A DNA stretch of 14,624 nucleotides from RGIG2560 sp964418385 (GTDB taxonomy: Bacteria; Patescibacteriota; Microgenomatia; UBA1400; PJMF01). Made by a program: the position numbers and the translations under genes. Below are positions 1 through 5,574 of this stretch, piece after piece. Below the pieces are notes generated by a model. The model was not told where the DNA came from. It did no database searches and saw only the letters and a program-made list of their open reading frames with translations. Where the stretch lies: assembly GCA_964418385.1 (NCBI GenBank), contig CAYQLH010000019.1, positions 1 through 14,624 on the forward strand. The letters run 5' to 3'. The first letter of the stretch is position 1; each line of letters starts with the position of its first letter.

Positions 1-275
1 GTCCTAATGGTCAAAGTTTGCCTTCAAAAGATGATTTCTTAAATCTACTAAGAGCCTTCGATTGCGCCGGTACAGTGGGCGAATGGTGTCATGGGCTTAC
101 GACTGCTCAATGGGGTGGTTCTTCTTTAGCGCTTTATTGGTCATCTGATGCATGTCCTGCAAATGGAGACGGTATCACTCGCAATTACGCTATGAGTCTA
201 AACGATGACCATTCTCAAGTAAATTGTTTTACAGGCAGTTCACTTACTCCTCTCGTACGTTGCATATATAATTAA
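1..275 (+). CDS. FISUMP/DUF1566-like surface protein, 3' end (partial)
   Basis: The frame is open from the left edge (first whole codon at base 3) to TAA at 273-275, giving the last 90 residues. The visible part has the layout of the C-terminal lobe of FISUMP/DUF1566 domains: a 'LPSKDDF' segment like the usual 'RLPTxxEW', then 'ALYWSSDA' matching the 'xYWSST' motif, and a closing 'LVRCIYN' matching the typical 'SVRCVKD' end. Cysteines in 'FDCAG', 'EWCHG', 'DACP' and 'VNCF' suggest an exported, disulfide-stabilised domain. In CPR and other bacteria such domains often sit at the C-terminus of pseudopilins or surface proteins; the N-terminus that would decide this lies outside the window. A TTG at 18 could be read as a start, but the frame continues upstream so it is almost certainly internal. 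A strong terminator follows. Confidence 0.7.
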   Translation, partial: PNGQSLPSKDDFLNLLRAFDCAGTVGEWCHGLTTAQWGGSSLALYWSSDACPANGDGITRNYAMSLNDDHSQVNCFTGSSLTPLVRCIYN

Positions 276-310
276 GAATTTGCTTTTTCTTTATTTATTT
301 GTGTGTCCGC

Positions 311-340
311 AAAACTCCCCTGGCAAGGGGAGTTTTGATG
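311..340 (+). terminator. Rho-independent terminator after the FISUMP-like gene
   Basis: A perfect 10-bp stem, AAAACTCCCC (311-320) with GGGGAGTTTT (327-336), encloses a 6-base loop. The A/T ends make it usable in both directions. It lies 36 bases after the upstream stop codon and directly before the -10 box of the next gene, so it separates the two units. Confidence 0.8.
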
Positions 341-353
341 CTGATTTGTATGG

Positions 354-366
354 TATAATACCAGAT
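354..366 (+). promoter_or_regulatory. Extended -10 promoter, leaderless start
   Basis: TGGTATAAT (351-359) is an extended -10 element (TG-n-TATAAT). Exactly seven bases lie between TATAAT and the ATG at 367, so transcription should begin at or next to the start codon. No Shine-Dalgarno sequence is present. No good -35 box is seen, which is usual for extended -10 promoters. Confidence 0.6.
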
Positions 367-748
367 ATGCCCAAAACTCCCAACTTTCACGTCATTGCGC
401 AAACCTGCCCATCGCCACGCGAGCTGCATGTGGCTTGTCTTTTGAGTCAATATTTTCACTGCGATGTCACCATTGTTCGTCCACAAAGCAATGTCAAAAG
501 CGCTGATCTTCTTATCGGTGACGAACACTGGGAAATCAAAAGTCCTCTTGGCAACTCTGCCAATACTATTCAAAACATTCTTAAAAAAGCAGAAAAAGCA
601 ATCTTGCAATGTGGTTGTTGATTTGGGAAGATCCAGAATGGCTCCCGTGCGTGCCATTGCGCGAATTCAATACGAACTCAGTCGTTCTCACCGGCTTAAA
701 AAAGTGCTGGTCATCACCAAAAAAGGACACATCATTAAAATCTGTTAA
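367..748 (+). pseudogene. CdiA-C-like tRNase-family nuclease, frameshifted
   Basis: Two overlapping frames join into one protein of about 126 residues. Frame one runs from ATG 367 to a TGA at 619-621; the second frame carries the rest to TAA at 746-748. The joined product has the pattern of the CdiA_C (tRNA nuclease toxin) family: 'ADLLIGDEHWEIKSP' holds the Asp and the Glu-x-Lys of a PD-(D/E)XK nuclease core, followed by 'NTIQNILKKAEK', 'QSCNVVVDLGRS' and a closing 'KKVLVITKKGHIIKI'. The break maps to the run GAAAAAG near 593-599: removing one A restores the frame. A +1 shift is needed, so a classical -1 slippery site does not explain it; mutation or an assembly error is more likely. The gene stands alone, without delivery domain and without a recognisable immunity gene. 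Cellular role of stand-alone copies is not established; it could be a toxin, a defence nuclease or a housekeeping RNase. Confidence 0.65.
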
Positions 749-776
749 AAATTCAAATCGTATCCGCACGTTTCCA

Positions 777-804
777 TTGACAAAAAAGCAACTTATGATA
801 TAAT
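777..804 (+). promoter_or_regulatory. Consensus sigma-70-type promoter for the ncRNA
   Basis: TTGACA (777-782), a 16-base spacer and TATAAT (799-804), with TG at 796-797 making an extended -10. It is one of the best promoters in the window. Start of transcription is expected near 811. No ribosome binding site or convincing ORF follows, which points to a non-coding RNA. Confidence 0.75.
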
Positions 805-824
805 AAAGACACAATAGAGCGAGG

Positions 825-905
825 GCGACACTGGATTGAGTCAAGACTCGCTGCTCCGCAGTCGCGGAGAGAAAACTGTCCGGGAGCGACACTGGATTGT
901 GTCAA
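825..905 (+). repeat. Tandem 20-base direct repeat in the candidate ncRNA
   Basis: GCGACACTGGATTG followed by A/T and GTCAA occurs at 825-844 and 886-905, 61 bases apart, with a single mismatch at the 15th base. Each copy can fold on itself around a TGGATT loop, so the duplicated unit is a structural module rather than random sequence. Confidence 0.8.
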
Positions 906-926
906 AGCCCGGAATGCGAAAGGACG

Positions 927-951
927 AAAAGTGTGCTAGTCACACTTTTTT
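927..951 (+). terminator. Hairpin terminator, possibly bidirectional
   Basis: AAAAGTGTG (927-935) pairs with CACACTTTT (941-949) around a 5-base loop, followed by further T's to 951. It would end the RNA started near 811. The A-rich 5' arm means the reverse strand is also T-rich after the stem. The stem has only four G-C pairs, so read-through is possible. Confidence 0.55.
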
Positions 952-1199
952 GTGGTCTCTTAAGTTGCAAAACAGCTCAAGCAAAAGACAACTTCGCGTC
1001 AATTTTTACCTTAATGGGGGAGCCATGAGTGTGAATTTGTTACAAATTCTCGCCACTCACGCCTGGAAAATAGTAATGCTACACGTGCAGCATAAATAAT
1101 TTCGCTCTCGCTCGAGGGGGGGGCAGGCTGGGCGCAGTTCATACCAGAGGGAAGGGAGCTGTAGCCGGAAATTCCCCCTCCATTTACCGCGGGGCGTGA
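952..1199. other. Hairpin-rich non-coding stretch, unassigned
   Basis: No convincing gene lies here. Visible structure: a compound hairpin, TGAGTG/CACTCA (1026-1031/1054-1059) enclosing GAATTTG/CAAATTC (1033-1039/1043-1049); a second hairpin ATGCT/AGCAT (1076-1080/1089-1093) centred on CACGTG; a run of eight G's at 1116-1123; and a purine-rich GAGGGAAGGGA at 1147-1157 able to pair with TTCCCCCTC further down. If the terminator at 927-951 is leaky, the whole 811-1190 segment would be one structured RNA near 380 bases, the size of a tmRNA. A short open frame from GCA 978 (A-K-D-N-F-A...) to TGA 1023-1025 is vaguely tag-like, but its end is not the usual small hydrophobic tail. Confidence 0.4.
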
Positions 1200-1205
1200 T
1201 ATAAT
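1197..1205 (+). promoter_or_regulatory. Extended -10 promoter of the trx-rml operon
   Basis: TGATATAAT (1197-1205) is a perfect extended -10 element. No clear -35 is seen. The start of transcription should be near 1212, giving a leader of about 22 bases with the ribosome binding site AGAAAGGA (1223-1230) before ATG 1234. The same AGAAAG core precedes rmlD, rmlC and the minus-strand 71-aa gene, so it is this organism's Shine-Dalgarno form. Confidence 0.6.
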
Positions 1206-1233
1206 ATGCTTAAGTTGTGAGCAGAAAGGAAAA

Positions 1234-1572
1234 ATGGCAGACGCATCATTACATCTTGACACCAAAGAATTTGAAAAATACCTCAAAGACCACAAACGCG
1301 AACTGATCCTGATTGATTTTTACGCCGACTGGTGTCCGCATTGTCGCGCGGTGGGTCCGGTTTTGGAAAATTTGGCGCGACTCTATAAAAAAGACGGTCT
1401 CACGGTGATCAAAATCGACACCGACAAAGAAGAAAAACTTGCTGCTGACTGGAAAGTGGAGTATTTGCCCACCATGATTTTGCAGCGCGACGGTAAGGAG
1501 TTGGAGCGCGAAAGCGGCAGTAAATCACCAGAATTCCTGGACGCAATGGTCAAAAAGCATTTGAAAGAGTAA
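1234..1572 (+). CDS. Thioredoxin-like protein with WCPHC active site
   Basis: A 112-residue single-domain thioredoxin fold, the usual length for the family. 'LILIDFYADWCPHCRAV' carries the redox motif at W33-C34-P35-H36-C37, and 'EYLPTMIL' supplies the cis-proline at P79 next to the active site. Classical thioredoxin has WCGPC; CPHC is the dipeptide of DsbA, which makes the disulfide more oxidising, so this may be a disulfide exchange protein with shifted potential. There is no signal peptide or membrane segment, so it is predicted to be cytoplasmic. It is the first gene of the operon, one base before a small membrane protein and upstream of the rml genes. The start is fixed by the good ribosome binding site. 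The link with rhamnose synthesis may be only shared transcription. Family assignment is secure; exact role is not. Confidence 0.92.
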   Translation: MADASLHLDTKEFEKYLKDHKRELILIDFYADWCPHCRAVGPVLENLARLYKKDGLTVIKIDTDKEEKLAADWKVEYLPTMILQRDGKELERESGSKSPEFLDAMVKKHLKE

Positions 1573-1573
1573 A

Positions 1574-1786
1574 ATGGCACTTTGCTGGCAGCGGTTTTGG
1601 CAGCAACTCGAGCGTCCGTGGCGCGTGGAACGCACCGCCGCGAACGGCTGGTCGCGGCAAAAAGCAGTCACGTGGCTACTGGCAGCGACCACAGTGGGTT
1701 TTTCGCTTTCCACGTGCTATTTCGCCGCCAGGTTACAGCTAGAAACTGCGAGTCTACAAGCAAAACAAACAGAAAGTCAATTATGA
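1574..1786 (+). CDS. Small single-pass membrane protein
   Basis: A 70-residue protein that I do not recognise. It has a basic, Trp-rich N-terminus (about residues 1-29), one hydrophobic segment around residues 31-50 ('AVTWLLAATTVGFSLSTCYF') and a polar, Gln/Thr-rich helical tail. The excess of Arg/Lys before the segment predicts N-in, C-out. It begins two bases after the thioredoxin stop codon, whose end supplies GAAAGAG as a ribosome binding site, and its TGA overlaps the rmlB ATG as ATGA. This tight coupling on both sides is the main argument that it is a real gene. A long TTG-initiated frame covers part of it in the rmlB frame, but that frame is not the better choice because rmlB has a proper ATG start at 1783. 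Confidence 0.7.
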   Translation: MALCWQRFWQQLERPWRVERTAANGWSRQKAVTWLLAATTVGFSLSTCYFAARLQLETASLQAKQTESQL

Positions 1787-2805
1787 GCAAAATTTTAGTC
1801 ACCGGCGGGTGCGGTTTTATTGGGAGTAATTTTGTACGCTACTGGCTAGAAAAGCACCCCGAAGACGAGCTTTACAACCTTGATGCATTGACGTACGCCG
1901 GCAATCCAGAAAACTTGCGCGATCAAGAAAGCAATCCTCGCTATCACTTTGTTCACGGCAATATATGCGATCGGGCGGTGGTGGATGAGTGCATGAAAAA
2001 CACTGATACAGTGGTACATTTCGCCGCTGAGTCACACGTAGATCGTTCTATTTTAACGCCAGAGATTTTTTTGCACACCAATGTTTTGGGAACGTTTAAT
2101 TTGCTCGATAGCGCACTCAAAAACAAAGTCCGCCATTTCCACCACGTCAGCACGGACGAAGTTTTTGGCTCTTTGCCTTTAGAAACTACAGAGAAATTCA
2201 CGCTTCAAACGCCGTACGATCCACGCAGTCCCTACAGCGCCAGTAAAGCGTCCAGCGATCACCTGGTGCGTGCTTATGGCGAGACTTATGGTCTCGAGTA
2301 CACCATCACCAACTGTTCCAATAACTACGGTCCTTGGCAATTCCCAGAAAAACTTTTCGGCTTGGCGATCACCAATTTGCTCGAAGGCAAAAAAGTGCCC
2401 GTTTACGGTGATGGCAAAAATGTGCGCGATTGGCTTTTCGTGACGGATCACGTGCGGGCCATTGAAGCCGTCTTGGAGCGTGGCGCCAAAAACACTACCT
2501 ATCTGGTTGGTGGGCTCACCCGCGACGTTTCTAATCTGGAAGTGGTGCGTGAAATCATTACCCTCATGGGCGAAGATCCAGCAGAAAAAATCGAATGGGT
2601 GCAAGATCGCGCTGGGCACGACCGTCGCTACAGTATTGACTGGTCGCAAACCCAAAAAGAATTGTCTTGGCAGCCAAGTGTCACTTTACGTGAAGGTCTG
2701 GAACAAACTATTGCTTGGTATCGCGAACATACAGCTTGGTGGCAACCGCTCAAAAAATCTGCCGCCGGTTTTTTTGCCCAAAACTACCACAGAAAGGACG
2801 CATGA
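1783..2805 (+). CDS. rmlB: dTDP-glucose 4,6-dehydratase
   Basis: A 340-residue extended short-chain dehydrogenase/reductase of the normal RmlB length. It converts dTDP-D-glucose to dTDP-4-keto-6-deoxy-D-glucose with bound NAD, the second step to dTDP-L-rhamnose, in the cytoplasm. Seen: the nucleotide-binding 'TGGCGFIGS' at residues 7-15, 'AAESHVDRS', the catalytic 'STDEV' with T124-D125-E126 (the Asp-Glu pair that carries out the dehydration), and the catalytic 'YSASK' with Y151 and K155. 'NNYGPWQFPEKL' and 'GDGKNVRDWLFVTDH' are family signatures of substrate binding. The ATG at 1783 is chosen because the longer TTG frame to 1582 adds an Arg/Ser-rich extension foreign to the family. The start overlaps the upstream stop and the stop overlaps the rmlD start (ATGA at 2802-2805), so translation is coupled. 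Confidence 0.95.
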   Translation: MSKILVTGGCGFIGSNFVRYWLEKHPEDELYNLDALTYAGNPENLRDQESNPRYHFVHGNICDRAVVDECMKNTDTVVHFAAESHVDRSILTPEIFLHTNVLGTFNLLDSALKNKVRHFHHVSTDEVFGSLPLETTEKFTLQTPYDPRSPYSASKASSDHLVRAYGETYGLEYTITNCSNNYGPWQFPEKLFGLAITNLLEGKKVPVYGDGKNVRDWLFVTDHVRAIEAVLERGAKNTTYLVGGLTRDVSNLEVVREIITLMGEDPAEKIEWVQDRAGHDRRYSIDWSQTQKELSWQPSVTLREGLEQTIAWYREHTAWWQPLKKSAAGFFAQNYHRKDA

Positions 2806-3674
2806 AAGTTATTGTTACCGGCGGGCGCGGACTCGTGGGCGCGCGCTTTATGGAAAGCTACGGCAGTGAGCACGAATTGATCCAGCTCGGCGCCACTCAC
2901 GAAACGCGCGTGGATATTACCGATTTGCCAGCTCTTAAACAAGCCCTTGACGCCGCACCCCGCGCTGACGCCATGATTCATTTGGCCGCGTACACCAATG
3001 TGAACGGTGCTTTTGAACAAACCGGCGACAAAAATGGCGCCGCTTGGCAGGTCAACGTGGTGGGCACCAAAAACATCGCTCAAGTCTGTGCTGAGCGCGG
3101 TATGTACTTGATCCATCTTTCCACGGCGTTTGTTTTTGACGGTGAAAAAACTGGTGCTTACACGGAAGATGACACTCCGCATCCGATCGAATGGTATGGC
3201 CAAACCAAGTACGAGTCCGAAAAAATGGTCACCACGAGCGGCGCTAAAGCTGTAATTTTGCGGATAGATCAGCCTTTTAGCTTCAGACCCTCGCCCAAGG
3301 TGGACACCTTGTGGCGGGTCATCAACGGTTTACGTGCAGGCACACTTTTCCCACAATTCACCGAGCACCATTTCGGACCCACAGTCATCGAAGAATTGGT
3401 AAAAGTGATGGATTTTTGCTTGCGCGCGCAGCCCACGGGCATTTATCACGCCAGTAGTGGCGAGAGTTGGTCGGATTACGATTTCGCTTGTGCAGTCAAT
3501 GAAATTTTGCACTTAGGTGCGAGCGTTAAACCTGGTGACTTGGAAGCGTATTTGCGTACCAGTGCCCGTCCGTACCAGCGCAATACTGCGCTTGACGTTC
3601 AGCGTTTGCGTGAAATTTTGGATTTCAAATTCGGCAACGTTCGCGATGCCATCGCCAAAGTGCAATTAGGTTAA
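2802..3674 (+). CDS. rmlD: dTDP-4-dehydrorhamnose reductase-like protein
   Basis: A 290-residue short-chain dehydrogenase/reductase of RmlD length. RmlD reduces dTDP-4-keto-L-rhamnose to dTDP-L-rhamnose using NAD(P)H, the last step of the pathway. Seen: 'TGGRGLVG' at residues 6-13 for cofactor binding, 'IHLAAYTNV' , 'HLSTAFVFDG' matching the 'STDYVFDG' segment of RmlD, and the catalytic Y132-x-x-x-K136 in 'YGQTKYE'. The start ATG 2802 has the ribosome binding site AGAAAGGA ten bases upstream and overlaps the rmlB stop by four bases. A longer frame begins at 2715 inside rmlB and is not needed. Position between rmlB and rmlC supports the name. Related sugar nucleotide reductases (for instance 6-deoxy-talose synthases) share these motifs, so the exact product could differ. 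Confidence 0.85.
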   Translation: MKVIVTGGRGLVGARFMESYGSEHELIQLGATHETRVDITDLPALKQALDAAPRADAMIHLAAYTNVNGAFEQTGDKNGAAWQVNVVGTKNIAQVCAERGMYLIHLSTAFVFDGEKTGAYTEDDTPHPIEWYGQTKYESEKMVTTSGAKAVILRIDQPFSFRPSPKVDTLWRVINGLRAGTLFPQFTEHHFGPTVIEELVKVMDFCLRAQPTGIYHASSGESWSDYDFACAVNEILHLGASVKPGDLEAYLRTSARPYQRNTALDVQRLREILDFKFGNVRDAIAKVQLG

Positions 3675-3695
3675 AAAATTAACCAGAAAGAAACA

Positions 3696-4229
3696 ATGAA
3701 AGTCGCTCAAAAATATTTAGACATTCAAACCACCCAAAGCTACGCTCCGCGCACCATGATCGAGGGCGTGGAACTGGTGGAAAGTCGCTGGTTTTCTACT
3801 ACCGACGGCAACTTTGCTGAAATTCTACGTTACAATGATGGCAAAGTCAAAGGTGTCAAGCAAGATTTTCCCATCAAACAACTTAACTGGTCTTACGTGC
3901 TTCGTGGTAGTGTCAAAGCCTATCATTATCATGAGCATCAAAAAGATTTGTGGTTTTGCCCGCCGTATGACCGTTTGCTTGTCAACCTGCACGATTTGCG
4001 CGAAGATTCACCCACTTTCGATCAGCACATGACACTCGTTTTGGGCGCTGGTAAAAACCTCGCTCTCGTCATTCCAGAAGGCGTTGCTCATGGTTGCGGC
4101 AACCCATTTGAACGTCCAATGACACTCTTTTACGCGGTGACGCAAGAATTTGATCCTTCTAAGCCAGATGAAAACCGAATTGCGTGGGACGCATTCGGTT
4201 CTCATGTCTGGGAAATCGAGAAGGGCTGA
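3696..4229 (+). CDS. rmlC: dTDP-4-dehydrorhamnose 3,5-epimerase-like protein
   Basis: A 177-residue cupin-type protein of RmlC length. RmlC epimerises dTDP-4-keto-6-deoxyglucose at C3 and C5 before RmlD acts. Seen: 'VLRGSVKAYHYHEHQKDLWFC' region with the histidine cluster where the family has its catalytic His, 'NLHDLREDSPTF' matching the 'DLRxxSPTF' signature, 'LVIPEGVAHGC' matching 'IPxGxAHGF', and 'PDENRIAWD' near the end. Where many RmlC have a Tyr after the 'LYxxT' strand ('TxxYxP'), this protein reads 'TQEFDP', so the catalytic acid position may be Phe; by-eye alignment leaves this uncertain and 3-only epimerases are an alternative. It follows rmlD by 21 bases with AGAAAG as ribosome binding site and ends directly against the convergent 71-aa gene. 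Confidence 0.88.
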   Translation: MKVAQKYLDIQTTQSYAPRTMIEGVELVESRWFSTTDGNFAEILRYNDGKVKGVKQDFPIKQLNWSYVLRGSVKAYHYHEHQKDLWFCPPYDRLLVNLHDLREDSPTFDQHMTLVLGAGKNLALVIPEGVAHGCGNPFERPMTLFYAVTQEFDPSKPDENRIAWDAFGSHVWEIEKG

Positions 4230-4445
4230 TCAAGCGCCCAAATCTCGACTCATCATCAGCTTCAGCAGCGAGTAGCTGGCGTAACCGTTTTGGCGAGTGA
4301 TCACTCTTTCGGTCATTTGCTCGTTCCAGCGACCCAACGCCCGGATCTGCAAGTCAATATACCGAGAATCCTCCTGTCGCGGTCTTGCCTGCGCCTGTGC
4401 CTTAGTCGCAGTGGTTGCAGTGGTTTCGGTCTTGACATTTGTCAT
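4230..4445 (-). CDS. Uncharacterised 71-aa protein
   Basis: I do not recognise this protein. The first 25 residues are Thr/Ala/Gln-rich and look disordered ('TETTATTATKAQAQARPRQ'); the rest is charged and probably helical ('RYIDLQIRALGRWNEQMTERVI', 'SYSLLKLMMSRDLGA'). There is no signal or membrane segment. The start is supported by AGAAAGG followed by five bases and ATG at 4445, the same ribosome binding form as in the rml operon. Its stop codon (4230-4232) abuts the rmlC stop with no gap. A TATAAA at 4483-4478 on the minus strand could be its own -10; otherwise it would need read-through of the terminator at 4491-4519. The ribosome binding site and clean boundaries argue that it is real. 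Confidence 0.6.
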   Translation of the reverse strand: MTNVKTETTATTATKAQAQARPRQEDSRYIDLQIRALGRWNEQMTERVITRQNGYASYSLLKLMMSRDLGA

Positions 4446-4490
4446 TTTTACCTTTCTTTTTTACTTTACTTTTCTACTTTATATCTCTCC

Positions 4491-4519
4491 AAAAAGCCCC
4501 TTCTTTTTTCGGAAGGGGC
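4491..4519 (-). terminator. Hairpin terminator on the minus strand
   Basis: GCCCCTTC (4496-4503) pairs with GAAGGGGC (4512-4519). Read on the minus strand the stem is followed at once by five T's (4495-4491). It ends the unit that starts near 4633 and lies between that unit and the 71-aa gene, so it may act as an attenuator for that gene. On the plus strand it is followed only by a loose T-rich run, so it may weakly serve rmlC too. Confidence 0.65.
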
Positions 4520-4544
4520 GTTGTTTCTATTTCACAAATGTGTC

Positions 4545-4628
4545 CTAGCAACACCCCCTTTTAACGACAGCAACGACGTCACCGAGACGCGCTGTTTTAG
4601 GTTTGCTAATAATCATTTGCATTTGCAT
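4545..4628 (-). CDS. Short 27-codon ORF (leader peptide or small protein)
   Basis: Reading leftwards, ATG at 4628-4626 opens a 27-residue frame that ends with TAG at 4547-4545. It starts M-Q-M-Q-M-I-I-S-K-P and ends V-V-K-R-G-C-C, with ATGs at 4628, 4622 and 4616. The predicted transcription start is only about five bases upstream, so no Shine-Dalgarno fits and initiation would be nearly leaderless. It is followed after 25 bases by a terminator. A promoter, one short frame and a terminator make a self-contained unit: it may be a leader peptide controlling the 71-aa gene, a free small protein, or an sRNA in which the frame is chance. Confidence 0.4.
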   Translation of the reverse strand: MQMQMIISKPKTARLGDVVAVVKRGCC

Positions 4629-4639
4629 CTTAGCTCACT

Positions 4640-4667
4640 ATTATACAAGATCTTGAATTATTGTCAA
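4640..4667 (-). promoter_or_regulatory. Consensus promoter on the minus strand
   Basis: On the minus strand TTGACA (4667-4662), a 16-base spacer and TATAAT (4645-4640) give exact consensus boxes. Start of transcription is expected near 4633, leftwards, through the 27-codon ORF to the terminator at 4519-4491. Confidence 0.75.
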
Positions 4668-4742
4668 GACCCAGTTTTTAGCGATGCATCAAATTTGGGA
4701 ACAAAACACCTGATTCAAAGCAAATTTAGAGCAAAATTGTGA

Positions 4743-4755
4743 TAAAATATGCCTT
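4743..4755 (+). promoter_or_regulatory. -10 box, leaderless start of the anchored protein
   Basis: TAAAAT (4743-4748), preceded by TG at 4740-4741 (TG-A-TAAAAT), leaves seven bases before ATG 4756. There is no Shine-Dalgarno. The spacing equals that at 354-367 and 7580-7593. Confidence 0.5.
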
Positions 4756-5574
4756 ATGAAAACGTGTATCAAACGCATCTTATATTTGGGATTGGCTCTA
4801 GTGGTGTTGATAGTTTGCGGCGTTTGGATGACATACACTGCTCGCCGTTCCGGTGAAGACTTGCCGTGGATGTTCCAGCAAAGTGAAGAAAAAGCTTGTT
4901 TAAACGATTTAACCTCACGCCGAGCCTGGGTTTATACCGTCAATTCGCAAATGAGCATCGACGATAAAACAAGTAAAGGCGAACCCTACACTTTGACCGA
5001 GATTTATAAAACTAAGGTTTCACGCACCCCGGAACTTTTTGTCAGCACATTGTTGGAAAGTAGTGCCAGCAGCACCCTTGTCAATCAAGAAATTAAGGCT
5101 TTGATCGCTCATGACGAAACCAGCGCCGGCGATTTTCCGCCTTCATACACCGTTTACGATCTCGACGCCAAAACCATGACCACTTATGCGTATTACGATG
5201 TGGGCTGGATGTATTTAAAGTCGACACTTAGTGACGATGAAATCGCCAAAAACGGTACTTACGCTCAAATTTGGACTTTAGACGAGCTGCCGCACCAAAC
5301 TGCTCCCGGTCAACTGGAAGCATATGACTCCACCACGCACGGCAAATACATTTTTTACTTTGACACTGTCTCACACACGCTCAAAACTGTGGACTACTTG
5401 AGCGACGACCTCACGTACCGTTCGCACTACACGCTGCTTGACGAACAACCAGAAACCAGTGTCCCACAAGACATCATTGACGAAGCTGGAAATTTTAACG
5501 TAGAATCGGCATTTTCTTCAGAAGACATTGTGCCTACAGTTTCTGGCACTGTTTACGTGCCAGACGACATTTGA
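4756..5574 (+). CDS. Membrane-anchored extracytoplasmic protein, unknown family
   Basis: A 272-residue protein with a short basic N-terminus (MKTCIKR), one transmembrane segment around residues 8-27 ('ILYLGLALVVLIVCGVWMTY') and an acidic outer domain. The outer part has alternating beta-strand-like stretches: 'RAWVYTVNSQMSI', 'YTLTEIYKTKVSRTPELFVS', 'TVYDLDAKTMTTYAYYDVGWMYLKS', 'HGKYIFYFDTVSHTLKTVDYLS'. The phrase 'YFDTVSHTLKTVDYLSDD' followed by 'SVPQDIIDE' resembles the way LolA/LppX-type beta-sheet proteins describe a curved sheet, but this is a weak likeness and I do not assign the family. There is no lipobox. It starts leaderless and its 3' end overlaps the convergent C39-like gene by 22 bases, so each transcript would be antisense to the end of the other. 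Confidence 0.75.
   Translation: MKTCIKRILYLGLALVVLIVCGVWMTYTARRSGEDLPWMFQQSEEKACLNDLTSRRAWVYTVNSQMSIDDKTSKGEPYTLTEIYKTKVSRTPELFVSTLLESSASSTLVNQEIKALIAHDETSAGDFPPSYTVYDLDAKTMTTYAYYDVGWMYLKSTLSDDEIAKNGTYAQIWTLDELPHQTAPGQLEAYDSTTHGKYIFYFDTVSHTLKTVDYLSDDLTYRSHYTLLDEQPETSVPQDIIDEAGNFNVESAFSSEDIVPTVSGTVYVPDDI

Larger units (their letters stand above)
811..951 (+). ncRNA. Candidate small structured RNA with tandem hairpin motif
   Basis: The stretch between a consensus promoter and a terminator hairpin would give an RNA of about 140 bases. It contains a 20-base motif twice with one difference, at 825-844 and 886-905. In the second copy GACAC (888-892) and GTGTC (899-903) close the hexaloop TGGATT, with an outer stem CCGGG (880-884)/CCCGG (908-912). 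The first copy forms the same hairpin with one A-A mismatch. Between them lies a perfect CTCCGC/GCGGAG hairpin (854-859/864-869). Two hairpins with GGA in a hexaloop recall CsrA/RsmA-sponge RNAs, but no CsrA is visible here. The sequence GGGAGCGACACTGGATT also resembles a tmRNA 5' end, yet it lacks the following TTCGAC and I find no tRNA-like 3' end with a T-loop and CCA. I do not recognise a known family. Confidence 0.45.

Noticed and set aside
590..600. Programmed -1 frameshift in the nuclease gene
   Set aside because: The second half is in the +1 frame, and the A-runs are not in the X-XXY-YYZ register of the zero frame.
836..1099. 87-codon TTG-started frame through the ncRNA region
   Set aside because: It has no ribosome binding site, crosses the repeated hairpin and the terminator, and the protein has no domain-like pattern.
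1016..1181. tRNA-like ends: GGGGGAG pairing with TTCCCCC then TCCA
   Set aside because: The 7-bp stem could form, but no T-arm, D-arm or anticodon arm lies inside, so it is probably a chance match in a G/C-run region.
1011..1295. 94-codon minus-strand frame
   Set aside because: It overlaps the thioredoxin start and the G-run, and its sequence is Ser/Pro-rich without signs of selection.
2179..2655. 158-codon minus-strand frame inside rmlB
   Set aside because: It is the antisense shadow of a secure rmlB gene with GC-rich third positions.
2784..3203. 139-codon minus-strand frame over rmlD
   Set aside because: It is the shadow of rmlD and has no start signals.
4290..4742. 150-codon plus-strand frame after rmlC
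   Set aside because: It is antisense to the 71-aa gene and the 27-codon unit, runs through the terminator and is rich in Leu/Phe/Ser by base composition only.
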